DNA of 38,939 bases from Synergistaceae bacterium. GTDB lineage: Bacteria; Synergistota; Synergistia; Synergistales; Synergistaceae. This document shows, one piece after another, positions 18,151 to 27,125 of this stretch (within the stretch, counting starts at the first letter, position 1; the number at the start of each line of letters is the position of its first letter). Where the stretch lies: NCBI GenBank assembly GCA_031289955.1, contig JAITOL010000026.1:1-38939 (forward strand), read 5' to 3'. The notes beneath the pieces were generated by a model. It was given only the letters and a program-made list of their open reading frames with translations, searched no databases and was not told the origin of the DNA. The translations under genes and the position numbers were made by a program.

Positions 18151-18641
18151 GTCTTCAGTATTCTCTTTCTCGTAACTATGAGCGCTTCGGGAAGAACTTT
18201 GGTCTCCGAGGTTACGGACATAAAATTTGTATCGCCATTCCAGCGCGGAACTATGTGCAAATGGAGGTGCGCGTCTATTCCAGCGCCAGCGACTCTTCCG
18301 ATATTCATGCCGAGGTTAAAACCGTCCGGCTGCATTGTGCATCCAAGAACAGATACAGATGTTTGAGCCAACGACATCGTTTCGAGTTTTTCTTCGTCGG
18401 ATAGCGATCCGAAAACGGATGTATGACGATAAGGCACAACCATCAAGTGCCCTGTGCTGTATGGATACCTGTTTAATATGACGAAAGCGGATTTTCCTCT
18501 ATATAGAAGAAGATTTTCCTCGTCTTTATCCTCTTGCGGATAAACGCAAAAAATACAGCCGTTTTTTTTAGAACTTCTTTGAGCGTCGTCCGTCGATGAA
18601 TCTATATATTCCATTCTCCATGGGGCGCGTAAAATATCCAT
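18126..18641 (-). CDS. HIT family nucleotide hydrolase/phosphorylase (Ap4A phosphorylase-like)
   Basis: The 171-aa protein shows the histidine triad HLHLHIVPRW, preceded by GMNIGRVAGAGIDA as in Ap4A-phosphorylase-type HIT proteins. A CIFC pair near residue 29 suggests a structural zinc site. LVVPYRHT-type sequence (HLMVVPYRHTSVFGSL) and a conserved ILNRYPYSTGHL segment precede the triad. The family cleaves or phosphorolyses dinucleoside polyphosphates or nucleotide conjugates in the cytoplasm. The ATG at 18641 has AAAGGGG about 7 nt upstream and sits 14 nt after the parB stop. The 3' end overlaps yigZ. Confidence 0.92.
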   Translation of the reverse strand: MDILRAPWRMEYIDSSTDDAQRSSKKNGCIFCVYPQEDKDEENLLLYRGKSAFVILNRYPYSTGHLMVVPYRHTSVFGSLSDEEKLETMSLAQTSVSVLGCTMQPDGFNLGMNIGRVAGAGIDAHLHLHIVPRWNGDTNFMSVTSETKVLPEALIVTRKRILKTWNEMDIS

Positions 18642-18655
18642 TATTTTCCCCTTTC

Positions 18656-19573
18656 TTATTCCCTTGGGAATAGTTCCTCGCTATGCTGTTCCAGATATTC
18701 AAACAAAAGATGCAGCTGCCACTTCTTCAGGCCTTTTATGACGAGCCCCATGTTTTTCTTGTTCCCGGCAACTTTTATATTGAGATTGTAGTTTGCCGAC
18801 AATAACGCTATCTCATCATCAAATTCGCTTCTGGGGGCGGGCTTTGTGGGAAACGCTGCGTCCAGCTTGGCGGTAAGAGGTAAATTTCGCACCATCTCCT
18901 CCAACTGCCTGACGTTTAGGCCGCTCTTGATGACGAGTTCCGCTAATTCCACCATCTTGTCCGTATTAGGAAGAGCAAGCAGCGCTCTTCCGTGACCTTC
19001 CGTTATCTCGCCCGACTCCAGCATATTCAGCACTTCCTTCGGGAGTTGCAGAAGCCTCAATTTGTTGGTGACCGCCGTCCTGCTGAGTCCTATTTTTTGA
19101 GCGGCTTCCTCATGCGTGAGGGAAAGTCTCGTTATCAGATCCTGTATGCCCTGAGCAATCTCTATGGTCGAGAGATCCTCGCGCTGTAAATTCTCTACAA
19201 GCGCAAGCTCCATCGCCTGAGCGTCGGAAAGATCGAGCACCCTGATTGGAACTTCCAGCAGACCGGCCAACTGCGCGGCGCGCCATCTTCGCTCTCCGGC
19301 GACAATCTGGTAGCCCATTTGGCTATGGCGCACAAGTATCGGTTGAATGACGCCATGTTCTTTAATAGAGGCCGCCAAATTTTCAAGGGAATCTTCCTCT
19401 ATAGTGTGCCTGGGCTGAAATGGATTTGGGGAGAGGGAATCACACTCCGCCACCAACAAGAAACGTTGTTCAACTGGCGGTTGAGGCGTATGAGTCGGCG
19501 CTTCTTCAACCTCCGGCGCGCCGGTCGGTATGAGAACGGAAAGCCCTTTGCCTAAGCCTCTTTGCTTTGCCAT
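18656..19573 (-). CDS. parB: Chromosome partitioning protein ParB/Spo0J (CTP-dependent parS clamp)
   Basis: The 305-aa length is typical. The N-terminus MAKQRGLGKGLSVLIP is the usual ParA-interacting end. The CTP-binding domain shows NPFQPR, IQPILVR, GERRWRAAQLAGL and ALVENLQREDL. The helix-turn-helix shows LTHEEAAQKIGLSRTAVTNKLRLLQLP and ITEGHGRALL. The C-terminal dimerisation domain ends VIKGLKKWQLHLLFEYL. ParB loads at parS, spreads, and works with ParA to segregate origins. It overlaps the parA 3' end by 22 nt, with AAGGAGG inside parA placed for the ATG. Two parS-like sites lie 1.3 and 3.2 kb away in pbpC. Confidence 0.97.
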   Translation of the reverse strand: MAKQRGLGKGLSVLIPTGAPEVEEAPTHTPQPPVEQRFLLVAECDSLSPNPFQPRHTIEEDSLENLAASIKEHGVIQPILVRHSQMGYQIVAGERRWRAAQLAGLLEVPIRVLDLSDAQAMELALVENLQREDLSTIEIAQGIQDLITRLSLTHEEAAQKIGLSRTAVTNKLRLLQLPKEVLNMLESGEITEGHGRALLALPNTDKMVELAELVIKSGLNVRQLEEMVRNLPLTAKLDAAFPTKPAPRSEFDDEIALLSANYNLNIKVAGNKKNMGLVIKGLKKWQLHLLFEYLEQHSEELFPRE

Positions 19574-20322
19574 CTCTTGAGAACCTCCTTTGCGAACTTG
19601 TTATACGCGGTCGTGCCGGGACTTGTGGCATCATAATACTGTACCGGCATGGCATGGCTCGGGGCTTCGCTGATCCGGACATTTCTGGGAATGGCGGACT
19701 TATATACATGATCGCCAAAACGTGAGCGGACCTCTTCGGCAACATCGCGCGAAAGACGCGTGCGCGAGTCGAACATCGTCAGAAGCAGGCCGTCAAGGGT
19801 AAGCGATGCGTTGAGATGCGACTTGACAAGGTCTATAGTTTTCATCAGCTGCGAAAGCCCCTCCAGCGCGTAATATTCGCACTGAATGGGGATTATGATG
19901 GAGTTCGAGGCGACGAGGGAATTGAGGGTCAGCAGTCCGAGCGAGGGAGGACAGTCAATTATGACATGATCGTATAATGTTGCGTCATTGAGCGCTTTTT
20001 TGAGGCGCGTCTCCCGGCTTATCATGGATACGAGCTCGACCTCGGCGCCGGCGAGATCTATGGTCGATGGCAATACCGATACGCCTTTCCACTCTGTTTC
20101 AATCACGCACTGCTCCAGACGCGCGTTCTCGACCAGTATATCGTAGACGCTCATCTCGATCGTGTTTCTCTCGATGCCCAACCCGCTCGTGCTGTTGCTC
20201 TGTGGATCCATGTCCACAAGCAATATTTTCTTTCCCATGAGACCGAGCCCGGCACACAGGTTGACGCATGTCGAAGTTTTCCCTACTCCGCCCTTCTGAT
20301 TGGCAATGGCTGTTACTCTCAA
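19552..20322 (-). CDS. parA: Chromosome partitioning ATPase ParA/Soj
   Basis: 256 aa from a TTG start at 20322. The track ATG at 20346 would add MDMMEVRT. GGAGG sits about 8 nt before the TTG, and family members normally begin just before ITAIANQKGG, so TTG is preferred. The deviant Walker A is NQKGGVGKTSTCVN, followed by VDMDPQSNSTSGLG and the Walker B region HVIIDCPPSLGLLTLNSL. The C-terminus has YKSAIPRNVRISEAPSHAMPV, the usual Soj block. It is a nucleoid-associated ATPase that drives ParB-parS separation. It is first in a four-gene run (parA, parB, HIT, YigZ) and divergent from the AsmA-like gene. Confidence 0.97.
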   Translation of the reverse strand: MRVTAIANQKGGVGKTSTCVNLCAGLGLMGKKILLVDMDPQSNSTSGLGIERNTIEMSVYDILVENARLEQCVIETEWKGVSVLPSTIDLAGAEVELVSMISRETRLKKALNDATLYDHVIIDCPPSLGLLTLNSLVASNSIIIPIQCEYYALEGLSQLMKTIDLVKSHLNASLTLDGLLLTMFDSRTRLSRDVAEEVRSRFGDHVYKSAIPRNVRISEAPSHAMPVQYYDATSPGTTAYNKFAKEVLKRWQSKEA

Positions 20323-20346
20323 TGTTCGCACCTCCATCATATCCAT

Positions 20347-20501
20347 CTACAAAGGAAAGCCTTATATAAAATATATTGTTTTATCCTACCATTATAACTG
20401 CACTTCTTAGAATATTGTACGTAATCCCTGTTCAAAACCAGTGACAAATGATAGTATTAAACCATTAACATTAAGTTTTTCTTTTTTTGGAGGATAATAG
20501 T
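20347..20501. other. Divergent intergenic region between parA and the AsmA-like gene
   Basis: About 155 bp, AT-rich, and must contain both promoters. The minus strand has a TATAAT (20391-20396 region) but no good -35 at proper spacing. The plus strand has TTCAAA and TATTAA 18 nt apart, both weak. No parS-like site is present here. Confidence 0.5.
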
Positions 20502-23500
20502 TTGACGCGGGCAAGAAAATTTACATTCCTATCCATGTTGCTAGCAATATGTATTCTCGTCGCATTCGGGTATCAAATCCTTTCCGGGCGCACATTTTAT
20601 GTCGATGTCGTCGCCGAAAAGATAGCGGAAGCGCTCTCATCCGCGGGAGATTACAAAATATCCTGGAATTCGATAACCGGCAATCCCATAACGGGAGTCA
20701 ATTTTTCAGGAGTAGTCCTGACGTCGGCGGGATCGGACCTAATGACCGCAGACAGCATATCGCTTCGAGTGGCGCTTTCCACGCTCGCCTCGTCGAGCCC
20801 GCGCATGGCAAGCGTAACTATTTCCGGACTCAGAGCGGATTACAGAGCGTTATCCGATCATCTCCCCCAAAAAAGCGCGAACGCATCGGCTCCGGCGCCG
20901 CTCGACAACCTCTACATCGTCGATTCAACGCTGACATTTCCAAATGGGAGGATCGATATAAGCCGCGCTGAACTTTCCCTGCTTACAACAGGTTATCAAT
21001 TCGAAGCAAACGGACGTTTCAACGACAGGGATTTTGCGGTTTCGGGCAGAATGGACAGGGAAGAAGGCAGGCTCGTAGCGCGCGGCGTCAATGCGATGTT
21101 TGCCGATGCGCAAGCAACAGCGGAGGGGGCGCTGACCCCATCCATGGACGTTATCTGCGATATAAAAAATCTCGATTTCGATATCGCGGCTGAATTGATT
21201 CCCTCCCTGAGGAATTCGAGCATCTCCGGAATTTATTCCGCCTCTTTTCTTATAAAAAACGACGACTTGTCAAACGCGAGAGGTTTTGACGTCTCCGGCG
21301 CCATTTCCTCCTCCGGGGGGAGGCTCTGGAAATTTCCATTTCAAAAATTCGCCTCAGAGGTCAAATACTCGGGCAATAACATAAATTTTCAGGGCATCGC
21401 CGCCGATCTGTTCTCCGGCAACATCACAGGCGCCGCCAACGTAAAACTGATCTCCGGCAAGGCGCCGAACATCGTGGTGAAGCTCGACATACATTCTCTC
21501 GACACAAAATCCATGGCGCCCGAATTTCCATGGATATCCAATTTCAATGGGATAATCGACAACGCGTCGTGCAATATATCCGGATTTCTGGGAGATTTGT
21601 CCGGGAAAGCGCGATTTTCGTCGCCATCCATATCTGCGGCCGGTTTTCCCTGCAAGGAAGTGAGCGCGAATATCGATGTGAGGAAGAGCTCGGTCATAAA
21701 CATCAATTTCCTGGGAAATATAATGGGATCATCCGCGAGGGGAGGGGCCGCGATATCACTGGCAAACGACGTAACGGTGAGCGCGGACGTGACTCTTCCC
21801 GCTATGAACATCGAATCTTTGGCGGGACAGTTCCCGCAGATAAAACAGTGGAATCTCAAGGGAGTTACCGAGACGTCATTATTTATACGGGGGCCGGCGT
21901 CGAACCTGTCTTATCGGATAGGGCTATCCTCGCGGTCACTCAACGCGCTGGATTCTTACAACCTCACAGAGGTCACAGCGGAACTCATGTACTCGGACGA
22001 CTCGCTCGCGGTAAAGTCCGCCCGCGCGAAATGGAATGAAGCGCTCATCACGACGGAGGGAAGCGCCGGCATAAAACCGAACGGAACGACCGTGATGTCT
22101 TTCAACGGAAGCGTCTCCAACCTCAATTTGACCCGACTGACCAAATGGAGCGACGCCATTAAAACTTACAACATGAGAGGAATTGTGTCGGGGAATTGGA
22201 CGATCTCAGGGGATTCGACAAACCCCGCCTCGAGCCTCGATCTTTCCATACCCCGACTTACCGTTGGCAATGACGTCGTTTTGAGCGATGTTCGCGCGGC
22301 GGTCGGCTATAAAGATCCCCGGATCGACATCGCGTCGATGAGCGCCAGAGTTGGGGGCGCGCAAGCGGCGGCATCCGGCGGCATTTCACTCGCGGGCCCC
22401 AACAAACCCATGGAATACAATATCAAAGGAAGCTTCAGGGATATGGACCCATCGATACTCGCAAAACTTGGCATAGTCTCCGCCGACCTATCAGGAAGGT
22501 TCACTGGAGACGCCAGGATTTGGAAGGCTGGGGCGGACGAGCCCTCGTGCAGAATATTCTTCAGGGACTCCGATATAAAATACGCGAAGGATATCGACCT
22601 TGACGGAATCAATGGGACGCTCACCTACAACCGGGGAAACATCGTAATGGATCATCTCAGAATGGGGATGAATACCGGAAACATCAGCGTCTCGGGAACG
22701 GTGGGCAATATCGAGGGGTGGAAGAAACCGGATACCGTCCCTCTCGACATTACCGCTTTAATAACGAGCGCTGATATAGGGCGCTTATCCCGCATATTCA
22801 ATCCGCTGGCGCACGGGCTGCAGGGAATTGTGAACGGAACGGCCACTGTAAAGGGCAACGCGGCTTTTCCGATACTAAAGGCCGATGGAGATTTAAGGGG
22901 ATTGATGGCGTTCGGACTGTTTCTCCCGGTCGTTCAACTCAAGGGAATAACGGGCGGAGCGAATCGCATCGACTTTCCGAATGTCAGAGCGATTGTCGGA
23001 AGAGGCGTGATCCAGGCCAGCGGACATCTTGTCAAATCCTCCGACTGGGAGGCGTCCGTCAGGGCTGAGGGTAAAAGCGTCGACATCCGCAGCCTCACGT
23101 TCTCGCTCGATAACGATACAAGACGCGCCATAACCGGCGCGCTCGACTTCAATTTCGAGGGCGACGGCTCGTTCAGCTCTTTCAGCGGGAAAGGACACGC
23201 CCATGTGCCCAAGCTATCCGCGATGGGAGTGAACCTTTCGGACGCCGACGCCAATTTCAGCATAGCGGACGGCTTCGTCATAGTGGAGGACTCCCGTGCC
23301 GACGCATACGGCGGAATTGCGCGCGCCCAGGTCGTAAAGGATCTCAACCTGTCCGGCTGGGGAGGACGCGTCAGCGTAAAAAGCGCGGACATGGCGCCCG
23401 CGTTCAAGGATATCTTTCCCGAGTCCACAGGGTCTATCACTGGCACGACTAATTTCACAATGAGATTTATTGGCGACTCGAAAAGAACCAGCATGCAGGA

Positions 23501-24170
23501 CGGCGATGGAAATCTCGAAATTCTGGACGGCGAAATCTTCGGGTTCGAGGGAACGAAGTCGCTATCCAAAATGATCGGTGGGAAAAATCTCAGGTTCCGC
23601 TCGGCCAATTTCAGCTTCAGCGTCGACGGCAAAACGATATACATATTGCCGGGCAGCCGCGTATCGGCGCCGAGGGAGGATCCTGTCTACAAATATATCA
23701 TGCTCGACGGCAGCGTCACAACCGAGCAGGAAGTAAACCTGTCGTGCATAGGAAATGTCAACATAAGGGCGCTGAACGCTCTTGCGGCCGGCATCCAGGG
23801 CGTTATGTCGGCCGCTGTCGAAAGCGGGGGCATAGAGGACTCCGAGGCTCTTCTGCAAAACTTCCTCGGCAATACGATTACAGGATTTGCCAGGAACGAA
23901 TTCCGCGACGTCAGCCTCAAAGTATCGGGACACCCCGGTAAAATAGCGTTCTCCAATGTGAATATCGCGGCCCCCATTAAGGCCAATACCATTCCGGAGG
24001 CGTTGCGCGAGCCGGAGGGAAGCAAGGAAAAGATCGACGACAAAATGCAGATAAAGATCGAGTTTCCTGTAGGCCCCGGCGGAGAAGGCCATTCGTCTCG
24101 GAATATCGGCGGTCAGGTCGGCGGTCAGGTGTTGGATCAAATATTGAAGGGGCTCATTTTCGACGATTGA
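20502..24170 (+). CDS. AsmA-like/TamB-related envelope protein
   Basis: About 1222 aa from TTG at 20502, which has GGAGGA about 7 nt upstream; the track TTG at 20487 overlaps that site. One N-terminal transmembrane segment (FTFLSMLLAICILVAFGYQIL) is followed by a very long region of repeated beta-strand units rich in SGxx, DLSG and NISG motifs, typical of lipid-transporting AsmA-clan bridge proteins. The C-terminal AsmA-like block includes GDGNLEILDGEIFGFEG and SANFSFSVDGKTIYI, ending NIGGQVGGQVLDQILKGL. Such proteins sit in the inner membrane and span the periplasm to help move phospholipids to the outer membrane, consistent with a diderm host. It stands alone between parA and the convergent btuD-like gene. 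The exact subfamily is uncertain. Confidence 0.82.
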   Translation: MTRARKFTFLSMLLAICILVAFGYQILSGRTFYVDVVAEKIAEALSSAGDYKISWNSITGNPITGVNFSGVVLTSAGSDLMTADSISLRVALSTLASSSPRMASVTISGLRADYRALSDHLPQKSANASAPAPLDNLYIVDSTLTFPNGRIDISRAELSLLTTGYQFEANGRFNDRDFAVSGRMDREEGRLVARGVNAMFADAQATAEGALTPSMDVICDIKNLDFDIAAELIPSLRNSSISGIYSASFLIKNDDLSNARGFDVSGAISSSGGRLWKFPFQKFASEVKYSGNNINFQGIAADLFSGNITGAANVKLISGKAPNIVVKLDIHSLDTKSMAPEFPWISNFNGIIDNASCNISGFLGDLSGKARFSSPSISAAGFPCKEVSANIDVRKSSVININFLGNIMGSSARGGAAISLANDVTVSADVTLPAMNIESLAGQFPQIKQWNLKGVTETSLFIRGPASNLSYRIGLSSRSLNALDSYNLTEVTAELMYSDDSLAVKSARAKWNEALITTEGSAGIKPNGTTVMSFNGSVSNLNLTRLTKWSDAIKTYNMRGIVSGNWTISGDSTNPASSLDLSIPRLTVGNDVVLSDVRAAVGYKDPRIDIASMSARVGGAQAAASGGISLAGPNKPMEYNIKGSFRDMDPSILAKLGIVSADLSGRFTGDARIWKAGADEPSCRIFFRDSDIKYAKDIDLDGINGTLTYNRGNIVMDHLRMGMNTGNISVSGTVGNIEGWKKPDTVPLDITALITSADIGRLSRIFNPLAHGLQGIVNGTATVKGNAAFPILKADGDLRGLMAFGLFLPVVQLKGITGGANRIDFPNVRAIVGRGVIQASGHLVKSSDWEASVRAEGKSVDIRSLTFSLDNDTRRAITGALDFNFEGDGSFSSFSGKGHAHVPKLSAMGVNLSDADANFSIADGFVIVEDSRADAYGGIARAQVVKDLNLSGWGGRVSVKSADMAPAFKDIFPESTGSITGTTNFTMRFIGDSKRTSMQDGDGNLEILDGEIFGFEGTKSLSKMIGGKNLRFRSANFSFSVDGKTIYILPGSRVSAPREDPVYKYIMLDGSVTTEQEVNLSCIGNVNIRALNALAAGIQGVMSAAVESGGIEDSEALLQNFLGNTITGFARNEFRDVSLKVSGHPGKIAFSNVNIAAPIKANTIPEALREPEGSKEKIDDKMQIKIEFPVGPGGEGHSSRNIGGQVGGQVLDQILKGLIFDD

Positions 24171-24215
24171 TTTATTCCCCGGAAATATGAAACGACGGCG
24201 CCATATACTGAAGCT

Positions 24216-24989
24216 TCATGAATCGGAACTTGCCGGAATGACGACAAGCCTTTGTTTCTCGCCGGTGGACCATATCTCCCACGGAATATCGTAGACGTTC
24301 AGAAGGATATTTTCATCGATGCCGCGCGCGGGGATATTGCCATATATAGCGCCTTTTTTGAGAAATATGAGCCTGTCCGCGCAATCGAGCGCCATGTTAA
24401 CGTCGTGGATCGCGATTAATATAATTCGCCCCGACGCGGCCAGCTCCTTTATAATACGCGCTATTATACGGGAATGTCCCGGATCGAGCGCCGACATGGG
24501 CTCATCGAACAGAATCATTGGAGAGTCCTGCGCAAGAGCCCTCGCTATGGAGACTCTCGCCGCCTCGCCGCCTGAAAGCGTGGTGACAATTCTGCCCTCG
24601 AACCCCTCCAATCCTACTCTTGCTATCATATCCTCCGCCATGCGATAATCATGTTTCCCGTAGCTTCCGAAACGCGTTACATGTGAATAACGGCCCATCA
24701 CTACGCTTTCCAGAACGGTATAAGAGGAACTGAAAACTGTATTTTGAGGAACACAAGCGCATAAACGGGCTCTCGCCATCGAATCGATGAGGCTCAGATC
24801 CTTTTCGTCGAATATTATCTCGCCGGAGGATTTTTTCACAAGACCGAGTATCGTTCTTATGAGAGTGCTCTTGCCGCATCCATTGGGTCCGAGGATGGCG
24901 GTGACTACGCCGGGCGGCGCATCGAGTGACACCCCGTTCAGTATTTTATTGCCGGCGAGTTCGACCGTCAGGTTTTTTACGCAAAGCAT
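24216..24989 (-). CDS. btuD: ABC transporter ATP-binding protein (BtuD/FecE/FhuC type)
   Basis: The 257-aa ATPase shows Walker A GPNGCGKSTLIRTI, a Q-loop near CACVPQNT, signature LSGGEAARVSIARALAQ, Walker B MILFDEPMSALDP and switch His in AIHDVNMALDC. The arrangement is that of iron-chelate/corrinoid importers. It lies 3 nt after the permease gene and downstream of cobT, so corrinoid import is the best guess; siderophore or heme import is possible. The gene symbol is by context only. It is the last gene of the operon and converges on the AsmA-like gene. Confidence 0.88.
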   Translation of the reverse strand: MLCVKNLTVELAGNKILNGVSLDAPPGVVTAILGPNGCGKSTLIRTILGLVKKSSGEIIFDEKDLSLIDSMARARLCACVPQNTVFSSSYTVLESVVMGRYSHVTRFGSYGKHDYRMAEDMIARVGLEGFEGRIVTTLSGGEAARVSIARALAQDSPMILFDEPMSALDPGHSRIIARIIKELAASGRIILIAIHDVNMALDCADRLIFLKKGAIYGNIPARGIDENILLNVYDIPWEIWSTGEKQRLVVIPASSDS

Positions 24990-24992
24990 GCC

Positions 24993-25973
24993 TTATTTTC
25001 TCCTCCACAGTATGAAACAGAAAACAGGCCCGCCAACCAGCACGGTAAGAACCCCGGAGGGCAATTCGTTGAATCCCTTGGCTATCGTATCGGCTGCGCA
25101 CATGAGCGCAGCGCCTCCCGCAAGGGACAGAGGAAGAAGATTGCGATGGGACGGGCCAAAAAGTATCCGCAAAAGATGAGGAACCACGAGACCGACGAAA
25201 CCGATAACCCCGAAACGGCTCACTACGAAGGAAACGGCGAGCGAAACACCGGCCAAAAGCGTCAACCGCACGCGCGCGACATCCACTCCGAGCGCCTCGC
25301 CGTCCGATCCGGACGCCATTATATCGAGCTCCCTGAAGTAGGCGAGCGAGAGCAAAACAACCAGACACAAAGCCCACGACATTGGCCGGACATCTTGCCA
25401 GCCCGCGGCGGAGAAGCTTCCCATCATCCACATGACCATCGCGTTCATCTTGTCGCCGGCGATGGCCTTGAGGAGAGTCAAAGCGGCGCCCAGGATGCTT
25501 CCAACGATGACGCCGGCAAGGACGGTGCCGGAAACGTCGTGACCATCCCGTTCCCCCAGAAACCACACCAGCAGCATGGCCCCGGCGCTCCCCGCAAAGG
25601 CCGACGCGGTGATCCAACCCACGCCGAAGAAAATAGCCATGGAAGCGCCGAAAGAGGCCCCGCTCGCCACACCGAGGGTATATGGTTCGGCAAGAGGATT
25701 GCGGAGGACGGCCTGAAACATCACTCCGCCCGAAGCCAGCACCGCCCCGGACATGGCGGCGGTCATCACCCTCGGCACACGCAAATCCCAGACAAGGGTG
25801 TATTTAGCGGCCTCCGTCGTCACTCCGCGCGGCCCTAAATCCAGCATTGCAAGGAGATCCCACAAAGACATCGGCACAGGGCCGAAATAGAGCCCGCAGA
25901 AGACGGACACTATCAACACAGATAAGACTGCCGCATAGCCGAAAGCGGCGGGCAGCCGTTTCGTATCCGTCAT
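24993..25973 (-). CDS. btuC: FecCD/BtuC family ABC transporter permease
   Basis: The 326-aa polytopic protein has about 9-10 transmembrane segments. Family markers are LRVPRVMTAAMSGAVLASGGVMFQAVLRNPLAEPYTLGVASGASFGA and FVVSRFGVIGFVGLVVPHLLRILFGPSHR, ending ELPSGVLTVLVGGPVFCFIL. It forms the inner-membrane channel for vitamin B12 or iron complexes. It starts 2 nt after the cobT stop, suggesting translational coupling and a corrinoid substrate. No periplasmic binding protein gene (btuF) is in the window. The symbol is inferred from context. Confidence 0.9.
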   Translation of the reverse strand: MTDTKRLPAAFGYAAVLSVLIVSVFCGLYFGPVPMSLWDLLAMLDLGPRGVTTEAAKYTLVWDLRVPRVMTAAMSGAVLASGGVMFQAVLRNPLAEPYTLGVASGASFGASMAIFFGVGWITASAFAGSAGAMLLVWFLGERDGHDVSGTVLAGVIVGSILGAALTLLKAIAGDKMNAMVMWMMGSFSAAGWQDVRPMSWALCLVVLLSLAYFRELDIMASGSDGEALGVDVARVRLTLLAGVSLAVSFVVSRFGVIGFVGLVVPHLLRILFGPSHRNLLPLSLAGGAALMCAADTIAKGFNELPSGVLTVLVGGPVFCFILWRRK

Positions 25974-25975
25974 TA

Positions 25976-26968
25976 TTATGCCTTGGGTTCCAATATATTT
26001 TTGTACAGTTCGTTGGTTCTCGCGATTATTCTGGACACATCCACGCCCTTGTACGAAGCGTAAAGGACGATTCCCCCGGCGCCAACCCCCTCTTTGACAT
26101 AACCGCGCTCATAATCGGCAAGCCCTTTATATGGGGAAGAGGAAAAATCGAGGGGCGCGACGTAGGTCTCCACTCCAAGTTCGGCAGCGGTGGCGTTAAA
26201 AGACGACGTCTCGTCGCTGGCGACATATTTTGTGGTGGCCACTTTTATCTTCCCGGTATTTCCCATAGCCCTCAAGCAAGCGGCCACGGCGAGCATCTGT
26301 GTCCCGCCGGCCAATATCACCTCCGTTTTACTATCGAGCCCCGAAACAAAACCGAGAACGGCGGCCTGCATCGGATCGCCGAGCTCTTCTATCGCGCGCA
26401 GCGGTTCGCCCGCGCAATCGCCGGATTTTATGCCGGATCGCGACGACGCTTCGCTCCAAATTTTCTCCTTGATGGATATAGGATTCACGGGGCCGGCGGC
26501 CGAGACCATACAGTCATAACCGAGGGCGCGCAGCACGAGCAGAGCCGTGGTCGTTCCGCCCGGAACGCTTTCGGCCAGCATCACCCGCTCGCTCGTCACG
26601 CTGTTTTTCGAGAAGAAAGCGCCGCGGGCAAAAATATCTCCGGCGGAAGGAACGGCGGTTTCCAAACTGGGATCATGACCGGCTGGAGCGCCCAGTTCCA
26701 CATAGGGAGGTTCGGGCGGCAGAAACGATCCGGCCCGAACGACGCAGACGGGAACGTCCGCCTCGAGGACGGCCGCCCTCGTTATGATGGCTGGGGTCGG
26801 ATGTCCGTCCGGATCCAACGGAAAACAATCGATCGACATGGGATGGCCGAAACGTATCACGTCGGCGTCCGCTCCGGAGGTGAAGGGAAGAACGTCCACA
26901 TTGGCGCCTGCCGCCGAAAGACCTGGTACGCGCGCTACTTCTGTGCCGCTTATGAACAGAAAGAACAT
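25976..26968 (-). CDS. cobT: Archaeal-type nicotinate mononucleotide-dependent phosphoribosyltransferase (CobT, TIGR00303-like)
   Basis: The 330-aa protein fits the archaeal/cyanobacterial CobT branch better than Salmonella CobT. Markers: FLFISGTEVARVPGLSAAGA at the N-terminus (the NGTxxxxIPGISAAG block), SGADADVIRFG, AGSFLPPEPPYVELG, the VMLAESVPGGTTTALLVLRALGYD substrate loop, VSGLDSKTEVILAGGTQMLAVAA, and GVGAGGIVLYASYKG near the end. The enzyme activates the lower-ligand base to its alpha-ribotide for cobalamin assembly. The ATG has GGGGTG upstream. It is the first gene of cobT-btuC-btuD, consistent with corrinoid salvage. The roughly 150-bp gap to the divergent V-ATPase operon holds no recognisable B12 riboswitch. 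Confidence 0.82.
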   Translation of the reverse strand: MFFLFISGTEVARVPGLSAAGANVDVLPFTSGADADVIRFGHPMSIDCFPLDPDGHPTPAIITRAAVLEADVPVCVVRAGSFLPPEPPYVELGAPAGHDPSLETAVPSAGDIFARGAFFSKNSVTSERVMLAESVPGGTTTALLVLRALGYDCMVSAAGPVNPISIKEKIWSEASSRSGIKSGDCAGEPLRAIEELGDPMQAAVLGFVSGLDSKTEVILAGGTQMLAVAACLRAMGNTGKIKVATTKYVASDETSSFNATAAELGVETYVAPLDFSSSPYKGLADYERGYVKEGVGAGGIVLYASYKGVDVSRIIARTNELYKNILEPKA

Positions 26969-27018
26969 GAAAACACCCCAATCAATTATATTCTTGCCCG
27001 TATTCTAACATTTACCCC

Positions 27019-27046
27019 TTGTTTTTTTTCATGCGAGGTTTAGAAT
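27019..27046 (+). promoter_or_regulatory. Possible promoter of the V/A-ATPase operon
   Basis: TTGTTT and TAGAAT are separated by 16 nt on the plus strand, about 80 nt before the first gene. The -10 matches 5 of 6 consensus bases but the -35 only 3 of 6, so this is tentative. The same 150-bp gap must also drive the divergent cobT operon, for which I see no clear promoter. Confidence 0.3.
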
Positions 27047-27125
27047 CAGCTACGAAAAAATATAGAAAATTTGCGTTCCCATCATTATTATAGCAAATAA
27101 AATATTCGGAGGTTGAGAAACTGAC

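Noticed and set aside
18141-18156. Half parS-like GTTCCACGTC in the HIT gene
   Set aside because: Only one arm matches and the core is broken.
25847-27043. Plus-strand ORF of 398 aa
   Set aside because: Opposite cobT and btuC, which have clear family motifs; its composition is that of a shadow frame.
26969-27125. Possible cobalamin riboswitch upstream of cobT
   Set aside because: The gap is short and AT-rich, and I could not find the B12-box or a fold of the right size.
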